Assembly: GCA_027068915.1 (NCBI GenBank)
Contig: JAMOLT010000060.1
Coordinates: 1 to 49,488, forward strand
DNA length: 49,488 nt
Origin: Sedimenticola sp.
GTDB taxonomy: Bacteria; Pseudomonadota; Gammaproteobacteria; Chromatiales; Chromatiaceae
Direction: 5' to 3'
A model generated the notes under the pieces. That model did not search any database, had not been told where the DNA came from, and was given only the letters and a program-made list of their open reading frames with translations. Made by a program: the position numbers and the translations under genes. Shown one piece after another: positions 1-7,224 of the stretch; position 1 is the stretch's first letter, and each line of letters starts with the position of its first letter.

Positions 1-158
1 GCCACTTTGGCTTAACTTAAACAGGGTGTTAACGGCATTGTACCTAACGCCATGAAGCCGCCCCAAGGGGCTAATGTAGATCACAATGATCCGGATGAAA
101 TCATAGCACGACCCTACAGCTAGTGTAGAGCACCTGAAAATCAGACCAGAAAATAATT

Positions 159-187
159 TTGACAAGAAAGGCCTAATATTAGAAAAT
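159..187 (+). promoter_or_regulatory. Candidate sigma-70 promoter of the small RNA
   Basis: A perfect -35 hexamer TTGACA (159-164) is followed after 17 bp by a weaker -10, GAAAAT (182-187, 4 of 6 consensus bases). A start near 194 would give an RNA of about 100 nt that ends at the terminator at 266-295. The 158 bp to the left show no gene. Confidence 0.5.
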
Positions 188-193
188 ACTCAT

Positions 194-295
194 GTGCTGA
201 TTTTCCTCCCCTCCTCCCCTTTGGAGAATCAGTGTATACACCATCCTCCTTTGGTGGTTATTATTTAGCGTGGCATCTTGCCACGCTATTTTTTT
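194..295 (+). ncRNA. Candidate small RNA with two CCUCC (anti-Shine-Dalgarno) loops
   Basis: No reading frame fits here, but the RNA folds by eye into three consecutive hairpins. Hairpin 1 pairs 197-206 with 223-232 (10 bp, one G-U) and exposes a 16-nt loop that contains CCTCCTCCC at 210-218. Hairpin 2 pairs 239-243 with 252-256 and exposes the loop TCCTCCTT (244-251). Hairpin 3 is a 10-bp intrinsic terminator followed by seven T. A TTGACA promoter lies at the right distance upstream. RNAs with CCUCC or CCUCCUCCC loops, such as the CcsR-type RNAs of Rhodobacter, are known to act by pairing with purine-rich target sites. Function here is inferred. The alternative, that this is only the 3' end or leader of a transcript starting outside the window, is not excluded. 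Confidence 0.55.
266..295 (+). terminator. Intrinsic terminator of the candidate small RNA
   Basis: Perfect 10-bp stem (266-275 with 279-288), 3-nt loop TCT, followed directly by seven T. It lies between the upstream promoter and the rplM promoter, so it isolates the two transcription units. Confidence 0.8.
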
Positions 296-315
296 GCCAG
301 GTCAACACAAAGGGC

Positions 316-344
316 TTGAATCTCTTTTTCAGGTCGGGTATTAT
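316..344 (+). promoter_or_regulatory. rplM-rpsI promoter with GC-rich discriminator
   Basis: TTGAAT (316-321), 17-bp spacer, TATTAT (339-344), then the GC-rich stretch TCGCGCCC directly downstream of the -10. Such discriminators are typical of ribosomal-protein and rRNA promoters under ppGpp/DksA (stringent) control. Transcription would start near 352, leaving a leader of about 45 nt before rplM. Confidence 0.65.
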
Positions 345-397
345 TCGCGCCCTTTCGTGGAGTATGGCGAGACTTCGCTATTTTGGGAACGAGACAA

Positions 398-826
398 ATG
401 ACAACGGTAAGCGCTAAGTCGGCGGAAGTACGCCGGGAATGGTATGTAGTAGATGCAGAGGGCAAGACCCTGGGTCGCATGGCCAGTGAAATCGCACGTC
501 GGTTAAAAGGCAAGCACAAGCCTATATATACACCGCATGTGGACACGGGCGATTATGTTGTGGTGATCAATGCAGAGAAATTGCATGTTACCGGCAACAA
601 GCTGCAGGACAAGATGTACCATCATCACACCGGTTACATCGGTAACCTGAAATCCATTAATTTGGGCAAGCTGCTTGAAAAAGCACCTGAGCGCGTACTG
701 CAAAGCGCGGTCAAAGGCATGCTGCCGCGCACCCCTCTGGGACGCTCCATGCTGAAAAAACTGAAGGTTTATGCCGGCACTGAGCATCCGCACAGCGCCC
801 AGCAACCCAAACCCCTCGACATCTGA
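398..826 (+). CDS. rplM: 50S ribosomal protein L13
   Basis: Early-assembling protein of the large ribosomal subunit that binds 23S rRNA. The product is 142 residues, the same length as the E. coli protein, and begins [15 protein letters not shown], followed by the family hallmark [16 protein letters not shown]; a second typical stretch, RAVKGMLPR-like (here [14 protein letters not shown]), lies near residue 110. An in-frame ATG at 383 is possible, but 398 gives the family length and N-terminus. It is followed after 25 bp by rpsI, the conserved L13-S9 operon order. In E. coli L13 represses its own operon; no specific operator was identified here. Confidence 0.97.
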   Translation: MTTVSAKSAEVRREWYVVDAEGKTLGRMASEIARRLKGKHKPIYTPHVDTGDYVVVINAEKLHVTGNKLQDKMYHHHTGYIGNLKSINLGKLLEKAPERVLQSAVKGMLPRTPLGRSMLKKLKVYAGTEHPHSAQQPKPLDI

Positions 827-851
827 ACACAGCTGATACGGATCTGACGAA

Positions 852-1244
852 ATGGCACAGCAACAAAATTACGGCACCGGCCGACGCAAGACTTCCGCCG
901 CCCGGGTTTACCTGACCCCAGGCGACGGCAGCATCACAGTAAACGGTCGTCCTCTGGATGAATTCTTCGGCCGCGAAACCGCCCGCATGATTGTGCGTCA
1001 GCCACTGGAAGCCACCGAACTGGTGGACAAGGTCAGCATCAATGCCAGCGTTAGTGGCGGCGGAACAACAGGCCAGGCCGGCGCAATTCGCCACGGCATT
1101 GCCCGCGCACTGCTGGAATACAACGAAGAGCATCGTCCAACACTGCGTCAGGCAGGTTACCTGACCCGCGATGCACGCATGGTGGAACGCAAGAAAGTGG
1201 GGCTGCATAAGGCCCGCAAGCGTCCCCAGTACTCCAAGCGTTAA
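852..1244 (+). CDS. rpsI: 30S ribosomal protein S9
   Basis: Small-subunit head protein whose C-terminal tail reaches the P-site tRNA. The 130-residue product has the usual family length. It begins [20 protein letters not shown], the standard N-terminus, and carries [19 protein letters not shown] near residues 70-90. The basic C-terminus ends RKRPQYSKR, the conserved decoding-site tail. It is the second gene of the rplM-rpsI operon, followed by a strong hairpin at 1258-1282 that probably ends the transcript. Confidence 0.98.
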   Translation: MAQQQNYGTGRRKTSAARVYLTPGDGSITVNGRPLDEFFGRETARMIVRQPLEATELVDKVSINASVSGGGTTGQAGAIRHGIARALLEYNEEHRPTLRQAGYLTRDARMVERKKVGLHKARKRPQYSKR

Positions 1245-1257
1245 ATTTCAGCCCTCA

Positions 1258-1282
1258 GTCCTCCCCGCTCTTCGGGGAGGAC
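1258..1282 (+). terminator. Hairpin downstream of rpsI, no U tract
   Basis: Perfect 10-bp GC-rich stem (1258-1267 with 1273-1282) and 5-nt loop CTCTT, 13 bp after the rpsI stop codon. A run of T is lacking, so it may be a 3'-end stabilising structure or a rho-assisted terminator rather than a classical intrinsic terminator. Confidence 0.55.
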
Positions 1283-1365
1283 AAACCAGCCCCGCCCCCT
1301 GTACCCGTAACATTTGTAACTTTTTTGCAACAAAAGCATAAATGTGATTTTTTTACAAATAAGTG

Positions 1366-1394
1366 TTGCTTTATTGTAAAAAAGCAACTATTAT
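1366..1394 (+). promoter_or_regulatory. Porin gene promoter
   Basis: TTGCTT (1366-1371), 17-bp spacer, TATTAT (1389-1394), predicting a start near 1401 and a leader of about 47 nt with GGAG at 1435-1438 before the ATG. The DNA upstream (1315-1365) is very A/T-rich, as often seen at strong porin promoters. Confidence 0.55.
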
Positions 1395-1447
1395 CGCTCT
1401 TGCTTAGACATGTTTTTAAACCTAATTTATTTAGCGGAGTATTCCAA

Positions 1448-2386
1448 ATGAAAAAGAAGCTTCTAGCATTGGCAGTCGCTGCAGCCCTGCCCATGGTTTC
1501 TCAAGCTGCCACAGCTGATGTGACCATTTATGGTAAAGTTCACACCTCTATCGATTTTATCGACCCTGATGCTGGCGACAGCATCTATGACGTAACCAGC
1601 CGTGCCTCACGTCTTGGTTTCAAGGGTTCTGAAGATCTGGGCGATGGCCTGAAACTGATCTGGAAAATGGAAACCCAGTACAACACCGCAGAAGGCGGTT
1701 TCCAGGGCGGTCGTAACGCTTACATCGGTCTGGCCGGTGGCTGGGGTACCTTCCTCTATGGTAAGCACGACACCCCGATGAAAATGTCCACCGGCAAGCT
1801 GGATATCTTCGGTGACGAACTGGCTGACTACAATGCCACTGCTGGCTTGGTCGATATCCGCGCCAGCGATGCAATCGCCTATGTTTCTCCTTCTTTCTCT
1901 GGCCTGACTCTGGTCGGCGCCGTGGTTCCTGATGCGGACTATGATGGCGACGGCGACTTCGGCGGAGCCTACTCTCTCGCAGCCATGTACAGCAATGGCG
2001 GCCTGTTCCTGGCAGCAGCATGGGAGCAGTTGGACGACCTGTTTGCCGGAGCTGACGCTACTCACTGGCGTATTGGCGCTGGTTTCGATATGGGCGACTT
2101 CCATATCGGCGCAGTTTATGCCGATCAAGGCGATCTGACCGCCACCGACAACTACACAGTCAATGGCTCCTACAAGTTTGGTAACAACAAACTGAAGGCC
2201 CAATGGTCACAAATCGATCCAGACAGCGGCAGCAAGTCTGATGCCTGGGCTATCGGCCTGGATCACAATTTCAGCAAGCGTACCAAAATGTACGTTCAGT
2301 ATGCTGACTCCGAGCACGGCCTGCACATCACCAATCCTGATGGCGAGCAGTCCGGCCTGTCCTTCGGTATGGTTCACAAGTTCTGA
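1448..2386 (+). CDS. General outer-membrane porin (Gram-negative porin family)
   Basis: Forms a trimeric beta-barrel channel for small solutes in the outer membrane. The 312-residue product starts with a classical Sec signal peptide (MKKKLLALAVAAALPMVSQA, cleavage near residue 21-22), followed by the porin entry motif DVTIYGKVHTS. Further family landmarks are SRLGFKGSEDLGDGLKLIW and a GRNAYIGLAGGWGTFLYGKH-like segment, and the last strand ends GLSFGMVHKF with the terminal Phe recognised by the BAM machinery. The reading frame is open further upstream, but the signal peptide and the GGAG at 1435-1438 fix the start at 1448. It is monocistronic: its own promoter lies upstream and a strong terminator downstream. 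Substrate preference cannot be read from sequence. Confidence 0.93.
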   Translation: MKKKLLALAVAAALPMVSQAATADVTIYGKVHTSIDFIDPDAGDSIYDVTSRASRLGFKGSEDLGDGLKLIWKMETQYNTAEGGFQGGRNAYIGLAGGWGTFLYGKHDTPMKMSTGKLDIFGDELADYNATAGLVDIRASDAIAYVSPSFSGLTLVGAVVPDADYDGDGDFGGAYSLAAMYSNGGLFLAAAWEQLDDLFAGADATHWRIGAGFDMGDFHIGAVYADQGDLTATDNYTVNGSYKFGNNKLKAQWSQIDPDSGSKSDAWAIGLDHNFSKRTKMYVQYADSEHGLHITNPDGEQSGLSFGMVHKF

Positions 2387-2440
2387 TCAGGACCTGACCG
2401 AAGTAGTTATATAGACGCTGTTGCAGCGTATATATAACCC

Positions 2441-2475
2441 AAAAGGGGAAGCGTGAAAGCGCTTCCCCTTTTTTA
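2441..2475 (+). terminator. Intrinsic terminator of the porin gene
   Basis: A 13-bp perfect stem, 2441-2453 with 2460-2472, closes a 6-nt loop. The 3' strand runs into TTTTTT. It lies 55 bp after the porin stop codon. Confidence 0.9.
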
Positions 2476-2506
2476 TTGCTCTCTCGCAGAGACAAATACG
2501 AAAATG

Positions 2507-2728
2507 GTTAGCCCGAATGTTTCACCAGGCTCCGGAATTTTCCCGGAGAGATTTGTTCGGCACACCCTTGCGCCTCACCCCTTCGAGGCTTGCACGAAAA
2601 CCTGCTCCCGGGAAAAACCGGAGAGTGTCATCGGGGACAAAGTACACCCCAGCCGTAATTCACTCAACTATCTGAATAGTAAAAAAACATTCAATACTAG
2701 AGTGACCTGGTGGAATATTCGGGTTAGC
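2507..2728. repeat. MITE-like element 1 (inverted terminal repeats)
   Basis: About 25 bp at the left end (2506-2533, core AGCCCGAATGTTTCACCAGG) recur in inverted orientation at the right end (core AACCCGAATATTCCACCAGG when read from 2729 leftwards). The 220 bp between show no credible gene. Similar ends occur at three other intergenic sites in this window, so this is interpreted as a small non-autonomous mobile element or intergenic repeat. It fills most of the gap between the porin and rpiA. Confidence 0.5.
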
Positions 2729-2760
2729 TACAAAGATCAGCAGAACGCTTCCCGCTCGCC

Positions 2761-2780
2761 ATTCCTGCGTAGGCAGGAAT
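2761..2780. repeat. Short palindromic repeat ATTCCTGC-GTAG-GCAGGAAT
   Basis: An 8-bp perfect inverted repeat with a 4-nt loop. It resembles the short palindromic repeats (ATTCCYGCnnnnGCRGGAAT type) scattered in intergenic DNA of many proteobacteria. Only one copy was seen here. Confidence 0.45.
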
Positions 2781-2806
2781 GACAGGTGATCGGCATCAGC
2801 CAGCAA

Positions 2807-2848
2807 CAAAAAAGCCACGAACCGTCAAATGGCTGTTCGTGGCTTTTG
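2807..2848 (-). terminator. Intrinsic terminator of rpiA
   Basis: Perfect 13-bp stem (2810-2822 with 2835-2847), 12-nt loop. On the minus strand the stem is followed by a T-rich tail. It lies 15 bp beyond the rpiA stop codon. Confidence 0.85.
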
Positions 2849-2862
2849 ACCCAGAGAATATC

Positions 2863-3525
2863 TTATTTCGGCAAAACGGTTTTTGCACCCGATTCAGACC
2901 CAAGAATAAGCACATCTGCCGGTCGATGGCCAAAAATCCCTACGGTCACCACGCCGGCAAGCTGGTTAATAGCAGTTTCTAGTTTGACGGGCTCCATGAT
3001 CTCCAGGTTCTCCACATCCAGGATGATATTGCCATTGTCGGTAACGAAGTTTTCCCGCCATACGGGAGTGCCACCCAGCTTGACCAGCTCTCTGGCCACA
3101 TAACTGCGGGCCATGGGAATCACCTCCACCGGCAGGGGAAACTCTCCCATCACATGCACCAGTTTGCTTTCATCTGCAATACAAACAAATTTCTTGCTCG
3201 CAGCGGCGATGACCTTTTCACGGGTAAGCGCACCGCCACCGCCTTTGATCAGGTGCAACGAGTAGTTGGATTCATCCGCGCCATCGACATAAATCTCCAG
3301 CTCCCCAACTGCGTTGAGATCAAAGACTTGCATGCCAATCTTCTTCAATCGTTCGGTGGAGGCTTCTGAACTGGACACCGCACCTTCATACTGGCCTTTG
3401 ACATCGGCCAGGAGATCGATGAAATGATTAACCGTCGATCCTGTGCCTATGCCCAGCACCCCGCTACGGGGTAGATATTCCAGTGCGGCTTCTGCCGCCT
3501 GGCGCTTTAATTCATCTTGAGTCAT
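2863..3525 (-). CDS. rpiA: Ribose-5-phosphate isomerase A
   Basis: Interconverts ribose 5-phosphate and ribulose 5-phosphate in the non-oxidative pentose phosphate pathway (cytosolic). The 220-residue product matches the usual RpiA length. Family landmarks are present in order: LGIGTGSTV (phosphate-binding loop, near residue 25), SSEAST, the catalytic-site DGADE near residue 82, and the [11 protein letters not shown] segment near residue 95 carrying the catalytic Glu/Lys. The start codon at 3525 is preceded by AGGAG. It is divergent from ilvA across an 88-bp gap and has its own terminator. Confidence 0.97.
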   Translation of the reverse strand: MTQDELKRQAAEAALEYLPRSGVLGIGTGSTVNHFIDLLADVKGQYEGAVSSSEASTERLKKIGMQVFDLNAVGELEIYVDGADESNYSLHLIKGGGGALTREKVIAAASKKFVCIADESKLVHVMGEFPLPVEVIPMARSYVARELVKLGGTPVWRENFVTDNGNIILDVENLEIMEPVKLETAINQLAGVVTVGIFGHRPADVLILGSESGAKTVLPK

Positions 3526-3613
3526 ATCTTCTTTTCTCCTTTTTTATCTCTTGCAATAAGTTACCATTACAGCATTGAAAACGCCATTGCCATGACTGTT
3601 CAAGGCCGTACTG

Positions 3614-5137
3614 ATGTCCCGCAATTATCTGGAAAGAATACTTCGCGCCCGGGTATATGATGTCGCCAGGGAAACACCCTTGGACTTTATTCCACGGCTG
3701 TCTGCCCGCCTGAATACGGACATCTGGCTCAAGCGGGAGGACATGCAAAGCGTCTTTTCCTTCAAGTTGCGTGGCGCCTACAACAAGATCTATAACCTGT
3801 CGGATAAGCAGAAGCTGCAGGGCGTCATCGCAGCCTCTGCAGGAAACCATGCTCAGGGGGTAGCCTTGGCGGGAAAGCGCCTGGGCGTACCCGCACTGAT
3901 CATCATGCCCACCACCACGCCCCCCATCAAGGTACAAACTGTACGCAACCTGGGAGCCAGTATTATTCTGCACGGCGACTCCTATGATGAAGCATATGAA
4001 CATGCCCGTACCCTGGAAAAGAAAAAGGGTCTGGTATTTGTCCACCCTTTCGATGACCCGGATGTGATCGCCGGGCAGGGGACGGTCGCCATGGAAGTGC
4101 TCAGGCAGCATGAGGATCCGATAGAGGCTGTTTTTATCCCAGTAGGCGGCGGGGGCCTTATCGGCGGCATGGCCGCCTACATCAAGCGGGTACGGCCGGA
4201 AATCCGCGTCATCGGCGTCGAGCCGGAAGACACACCTACCCTGCAAAGCGCCCTGAAAGCAGGCCGCAGGGTAACCCTCAAACAGATTGGCCTTTTTGCC
4301 GACGGCGTAGCTGTGCGGCAGATTGGCAAGGAGACTTTCAAACTTGCCAAGCAGTATGTCGACGAGGTCGTGCTCGTAACCACAGATGAAATCTGCGCAG
4401 CCATCAAGGATATCTATGATGACACCCGCAGCGTGGCCGAACCGGCAGGTGCCTTGGGAATAGCAGGGATAAAGAAGTACCTGCAGCAAAGCAAAGGAAG
4501 CTGTGGCAACCTGGTAGCCATTCTGAGTGGTGCAAATATCAACTTTGACCGTCTGCGCCATGTATCGGAAAGAGCCGAGCTGGGTGAGCAACGCGAAGCC
4601 CTGTTCGCCGTGGGAATTCCCGAGAGGCCCGGAAGCTTCCTGAATTTTTGCAAGATACTGGGCAAGCGCAATATCACAGAGTTCAACTACCGCTATCATG
4701 ACGACAAGCGCGCCCATGTTTTTTGTGGTTTGGAGCTTTCAGGAAATGGGAAGGAACGCCACAGCATCATCGAGCGCTTGCAGCGTAGGAAGTTTGACGT
4801 TACCGATCTTACTGATAACGAAACCGCCAAGCTGCACATTCGCTACATGGTGGGGGGACATGCGCGCCAGGTCAGGAACGAGCGGCTGTTTCGCTTTGTT
4901 TTTCCCGAGCGCCCCGGCGCATTGCTGGATTTTCTCGCCGGATTGAGTCGCGGCTGGAATATCAGCCTGTTCCATTACCGGAACCATGGTGCGGCCTATG
5001 GCCGGGTACTCGTGGGTGTGCAAATCCAAGGGGCGGAAGTCAACGAATTTCGCGCATACCTGAAAGAGCTGGGCTACCGCTACCATGAAGAAACCGATAA
5101 TCCGGCGTACCAGCTCTTTGCGGGTTCAGGAAAGTAA
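3614..5137 (+). CDS. ilvA: Threonine ammonia-lyase, biosynthetic
   Basis: PLP enzyme that deaminates L-threonine to 2-oxobutanoate, the first committed step to isoleucine. The 507-residue product is close to the E. coli enzyme (about 514). The N-terminal catalytic domain (about 1-325) has the PLP lysine in SFKLRGAYNK (Lys51), the SAGNHAQGVA loop near residue 78, and the PLP-phosphate loop PVGGGGLIGG near residue 180. The C-terminal half (about 325-507) holds two ACT-like regulatory domains, marked by the repeated PERPGSFLNF and PERPGALLDF motifs, which in this family bind isoleucine and valine for allosteric control. It appears to be a single-gene unit. Confidence 0.97.
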   Translation: MSRNYLERILRARVYDVARETPLDFIPRLSARLNTDIWLKREDMQSVFSFKLRGAYNKIYNLSDKQKLQGVIAASAGNHAQGVALAGKRLGVPALIIMPTTTPPIKVQTVRNLGASIILHGDSYDEAYEHARTLEKKKGLVFVHPFDDPDVIAGQGTVAMEVLRQHEDPIEAVFIPVGGGGLIGGMAAYIKRVRPEIRVIGVEPEDTPTLQSALKAGRRVTLKQIGLFADGVAVRQIGKETFKLAKQYVDEVVLVTTDEICAAIKDIYDDTRSVAEPAGALGIAGIKKYLQQSKGSCGNLVAILSGANINFDRLRHVSERAELGEQREALFAVGIPERPGSFLNFCKILGKRNITEFNYRYHDDKRAHVFCGLELSGNGKERHSIIERLQRRKFDVTDLTDNETAKLHIRYMVGGHARQVRNERLFRFVFPERPGALLDFLAGLSRGWNISLFHYRNHGAAYGRVLVGVQIQGAEVNEFRAYLKELGYRYHEETDNPAYQLFAGSGK

Positions 5138-5141
5138 CAGC

Positions 5142-5273
5142 CAGCCCGCATTTCACCAAGCCTCTCGTTCCGTGAGTTTTTCACAGAATTTCAAATACTT
5201 GATAGTGTTTTGCAGCTTGCTACCAGCCATGCTTCCGGGGCAATTCCGGAGCTTGGTGGAACATGCGAGTTAG
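5142..5273. repeat. MITE-like element 2, downstream of ilvA
   Basis: The left end (5142-5164, core AGCCCGCATTTCACCAAGCC) matches in inverted orientation the right end at 5250-5273 (core AACTCGCATGTTCCACCAAG read leftwards), with a two-base gap. It starts four bases after the ilvA stop and abuts the long palindrome at 5275. The end sequence is shared with the elements at 2507, 29067 and 46864. Confidence 0.45.
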
Positions 5274-5274
5274 A

Positions 5275-5319
5275 TGTGTTGCTTCGGAATAAAAGAATCT
5301 TTTATTCCGAAGCAACACA
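5275..5319. repeat. 21-bp perfect palindrome with 3-nt loop
   Basis: Positions 5275-5295 are exactly complementary to 5299-5319 around the loop AAT. The stem core contains GAATAAAAG/CTTTTATTC. It stands between ilvA and the convergent lysine-rich gene, so it could act as a bidirectional transcription terminator, although no T run follows the base of the stem on either strand. It could also be a separate mobile palindromic element. Confidence 0.7.
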
Positions 5320-5405
5320 CTAAAGCACCGCCAATCCCTGGCGCTAGACAATCAAAGAAACCAGGAATCCCAATCTGCCGTTAGAAACAGATCAGGGCAT
5401 CTCTT

Positions 5406-5819
5406 TTACTTTTTTCTACTGGCTTTCTTTTTGACCACTTTCTTTTTCGCTACCTTTTTCCCAGCGGCTTTCTTTACCACTTTTTTCTTTGCTACTTTTT
5501 TCTTGGCTATCTTCTTTTTGCTTACTTTCTTCTTTACTGCTTTCTTCGCAACCTTTTTCTTCGCTACTTTTTTTGCAACCTTTTTCTTGGCTGCTTTTTT
5601 TACGACTTTTTTCTTTGCTGTTTTCTTTGCTGTTTTCTTCGCAACCTTTTTCTTCGCTAGTTTTTTTACAACCTTCTTCTTGGCGACTTTTTTCTTAGCA
5701 ACCTTTTTCTTGGCAACCTTCTTCTTGGCCGTTTTCTTCAGTACTTTTTTCCTGGCTGTACTCTTGGAAACAGCCGCCTTCTTCTTTGTGGTTTTTTTCT
5801 TTGATGTCTTCTTTGCCAT
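5406..5819 (-). CDS. Lysine-rich histone H1-like protein (AKKK repeats)
   Basis: A 137-residue protein made almost entirely of K, A and V: after [14 protein letters not shown] it consists of imperfect 4-6-residue repeats (KKVAKK, KKTAKK, KKVVKK) to the end. It resembles the C-terminal tails of histone H1 and bacterial H1-like proteins (AlgP/AlgR3, Hc1/BpH1 types), which bind and compact DNA. It has no globular domain or membrane segment. The start at 5819 is preferred over 5831 because GGGGGA sits just upstream. A hairpin (5850-5855 with 5864-5869) lies in the leader. Repeat number in such genes is often variable between strains. A role in nucleoid binding or gene regulation is inferred from composition alone. 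Confidence 0.85.
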   Translation of the reverse strand: MAKKTSKKKTTKKKAAVSKSTARKKVLKKTAKKKVAKKKVAKKKVAKKKVVKKLAKKKVAKKTAKKTAKKKVVKKAAKKKVAKKVAKKKVAKKAVKKKVSKKKIAKKKVAKKKVVKKAAGKKVAKKKVVKKKASRKK

Positions 5820-5878
5820 GAGATCCCCCATTACAGTTCAATACACAAGAGGTGCGAAAGTTTGCACCTGCTATGGCG

Positions 5879-5907
5879 AGTATAAACAACTCATCAATAA
5901 ATGCCAG
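5879..5907 (-). promoter_or_regulatory. Candidate promoter of the lysine-rich protein gene
   Basis: On the minus strand, CTGGCA (5907-5902) and TATACT (5884-5879) are separated by 17 bp, giving a start near 5872 and a leader of about 53 nt. The rest of the 5820-6085 gap shows no gene. It holds only a loose inverted repeat, GATCAAA...TTTGATC, at about 5943-5990. Confidence 0.45.
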
Positions 5908-6085
5908 CATTTACCGCCACTTAACTCTGCTTAATAGACGGCGATCAAAAACAGGCTGCCTCCTGTTCGCTTTGCTGGCTGCTTTGATCCCGTACAACTA
6001 CTGCTTATTACTTTGTTATAGGAGATCAAAACACTGACATCAACAACATAAATTGCAGGCGCTGCCTTTCCATCAGGAAGACGTT

Positions 6086-6673
6086 CTACCGCATGTATAA
6101 CGCACTTTCCGTTACTATGACATCCATTGCCACATCCCAGGGCTGTACAGATACGTGCCTGGTCTTTTGCAGTTCATATCCATAGCCAACCAGCAAAGGA
6201 TCTTTCCAACATCGTCTGTTCTTACGCCAAGCAAAGCTGCGGTCATAATAACCGCCACCCATCCCCAAACGATTTCCTGTGATATCAAACGCCACCAGCG
6301 GAACCACAACCAGATCCAGTGCCCAGGGCTTGATCAAAGTAGACGGCAGCCATCGTGGTTCGAGTATGTTGTACCTGTTGGCTCGCAGAGGATCGCCAGG
6401 TCGCCACGCAGCAAACCACAGGCGCTTGTGCCCAATGGGATGCAGCACAGGCAGGTAGCATTGCTTGCCCATAGCGCAGGCACGCTCCAGCACTGGCAAG
6501 GGATCCAGCTCACCATCAGCAGCCAGATAGAACGCTATATGCTTTGCACCAGGAAATCGTCGCAGGGACAGAAGCCGCTTACATGCATCATGTGCAGCAC
6601 TTGCACGACACGCTGCACTCAGCTTCTGGCGCTGCACGCGAATCCTGCTTCTGGTATCAAGAGGGTCATTCAT
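6086..6673 (-). CDS. fau: 5-formyltetrahydrofolate cyclo-ligase family protein
   Basis: Converts 5-formyl-THF to 5,10-methenyl-THF with ATP, recycling a folate by-product of serine hydroxymethyltransferase. The 195-residue product (E. coli YgfA is 182) shows the N-terminal basic helix RSRIRVQRQKLS, the FYLAADGELD substrate region near residue 50, and the ATP-binding LGMGGGYYDRSF loop near residue 137. The frame is open upstream to 6745, but those codons lie within the 6S RNA, so the ATG at 6673 (MNDPLDTRSRIR) was chosen. The zapA-6S-fau order is the one conserved across gammaproteobacteria, where fau is cotranscribed with the 6S precursor. Confidence 0.92.
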   Translation of the reverse strand: MNDPLDTRSRIRVQRQKLSAACRASAAHDACKRLLSLRRFPGAKHIAFYLAADGELDPLPVLERACAMGKQCYLPVLHPIGHKRLWFAAWRPGDPLRANRYNILEPRWLPSTLIKPWALDLVVVPLVAFDITGNRLGMGGGYYDRSFAWRKNRRCWKDPLLVGYGYELQKTRHVSVQPWDVAMDVIVTESALYMR

Positions 6674-6688
6674 GAGAGAAGGGGAAGG

Positions 6689-6886
6689 GAAGACATCCTC
6701 CGCCTGTGCCGTTGCTGATTTGTGACCTTGAACCGGCAGGTTCAAGTGGGAGTCCCGGCTGCAGTTCAGGCTTTCCGCTCAAGGCGGACATGCACACCGC
6801 TGCAGCAACCTGGACTCCCTGTCTAGTGTACTAAGGCTCAAGGGTTTACTAAGCCAGCTCACAAACACCGCAGAGGATGCCTTCAA
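6689..6886 (-). ncRNA. ssrS: 6S RNA
   Basis: RNA of about 198 nt that mimics an open promoter and sequesters the sigma-70 RNA polymerase holoenzyme in stationary phase. Evidence is position and structure. It lies exactly between zapA and fau. The ends form a 15-bp closing stem (6870-6884 with 6689-6703, with G-U pairs). Near the 3' end, on the minus strand, is CACTTGAACC, a short loop, then GGTTCAAGGTCACA, which closely matches the E. coli 6S element CTTGAACC...GGTTCAAGG. Exact ends are estimates; no separate promoter could be pinned down. Confidence 0.88.
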
Positions 6887-6909
6887 CTCAAAGGCTACTC
6901 CGTTTACGG

Positions 6910-7224
6910 TTAAAGTTCCAGTTGATTGAATTGATGCAGCGCAACTTCCACCTGATCTTGCAGGCTGCGCATCCGCCGTTCCAGAGATGCATCCGGCTCA
7001 CTGCTGTTATTGCTGATGCTCAACAATTCATGGGCCATGTTCAGCGCCACCATTACCGCGATACGCTCGGTGCCGATAATCTTTCCCGTCTGACGCGTGG
7101 CGCGCATGCGTTCATCCAGGTTCAACGCAGAAGCAAGCAGGACGTCTTCCTCACCAGGTGTACAGGCAACCCGGTATTCCTTGTCCATGATGCTGACGGT
7201 TACCGTCTTCGCCGGCTTGCTCAC
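6910..7224 (-). CDS. zapA: Cell division protein ZapA
   Basis: Small cytosolic protein that bundles and stabilises FtsZ filaments in the Z-ring. The 104-residue product begins MSKPAKTVTVSIMDKEYRVAC, the ZapA N-terminal beta-hairpin. It continues with the LNxRM-type helix (ALNLDERMRATRQTGK) and the IGTERIAVMVALNMAHELL helix, and ends in a long coiled coil (SLERRMRSLQDQVEVALHQF). The start codon is GTG and overlaps the stop of the upstream gene by four bases (GTGA), so translation of the two is coupled. 6S RNA and fau follow. Confidence 0.95.
   Translation of the reverse strand: MSKPAKTVTVSIMDKEYRVACTPGEEDVLLASALNLDERMRATRQTGKIIGTERIAVMVALNMAHELLSISNNSSEPDASLERRMRSLQDQVEVALHQFNQLEL

Noticed and set aside
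1340-1361. Possible CRP site upstream of the porin promoter
   Set aside because: Only the left half (AAATGTGAT) matches well. The right half (TTACAAAT) does not match TCACA, so it is not reported as a site.
2453-3103. Plus-strand open frames between the porin and rpiA
   Set aside because: They span a terminator, a repeat element and the antisense of rpiA, and lack a ribosome-binding site or domain.
5430-5800. CRISPR-like spacing of short repeats
   Set aside because: The repeats are codon-level lysine repeats in a coding frame, without unique spacers of constant length.
5431-5934. Plus-strand open frame rich in Phe/Leu opposite the lysine-rich gene
   Set aside because: It is the complement of the AAA/AAG-rich repeats. 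It has no ribosome-binding site, and a real gene with a good start lies on the other strand.
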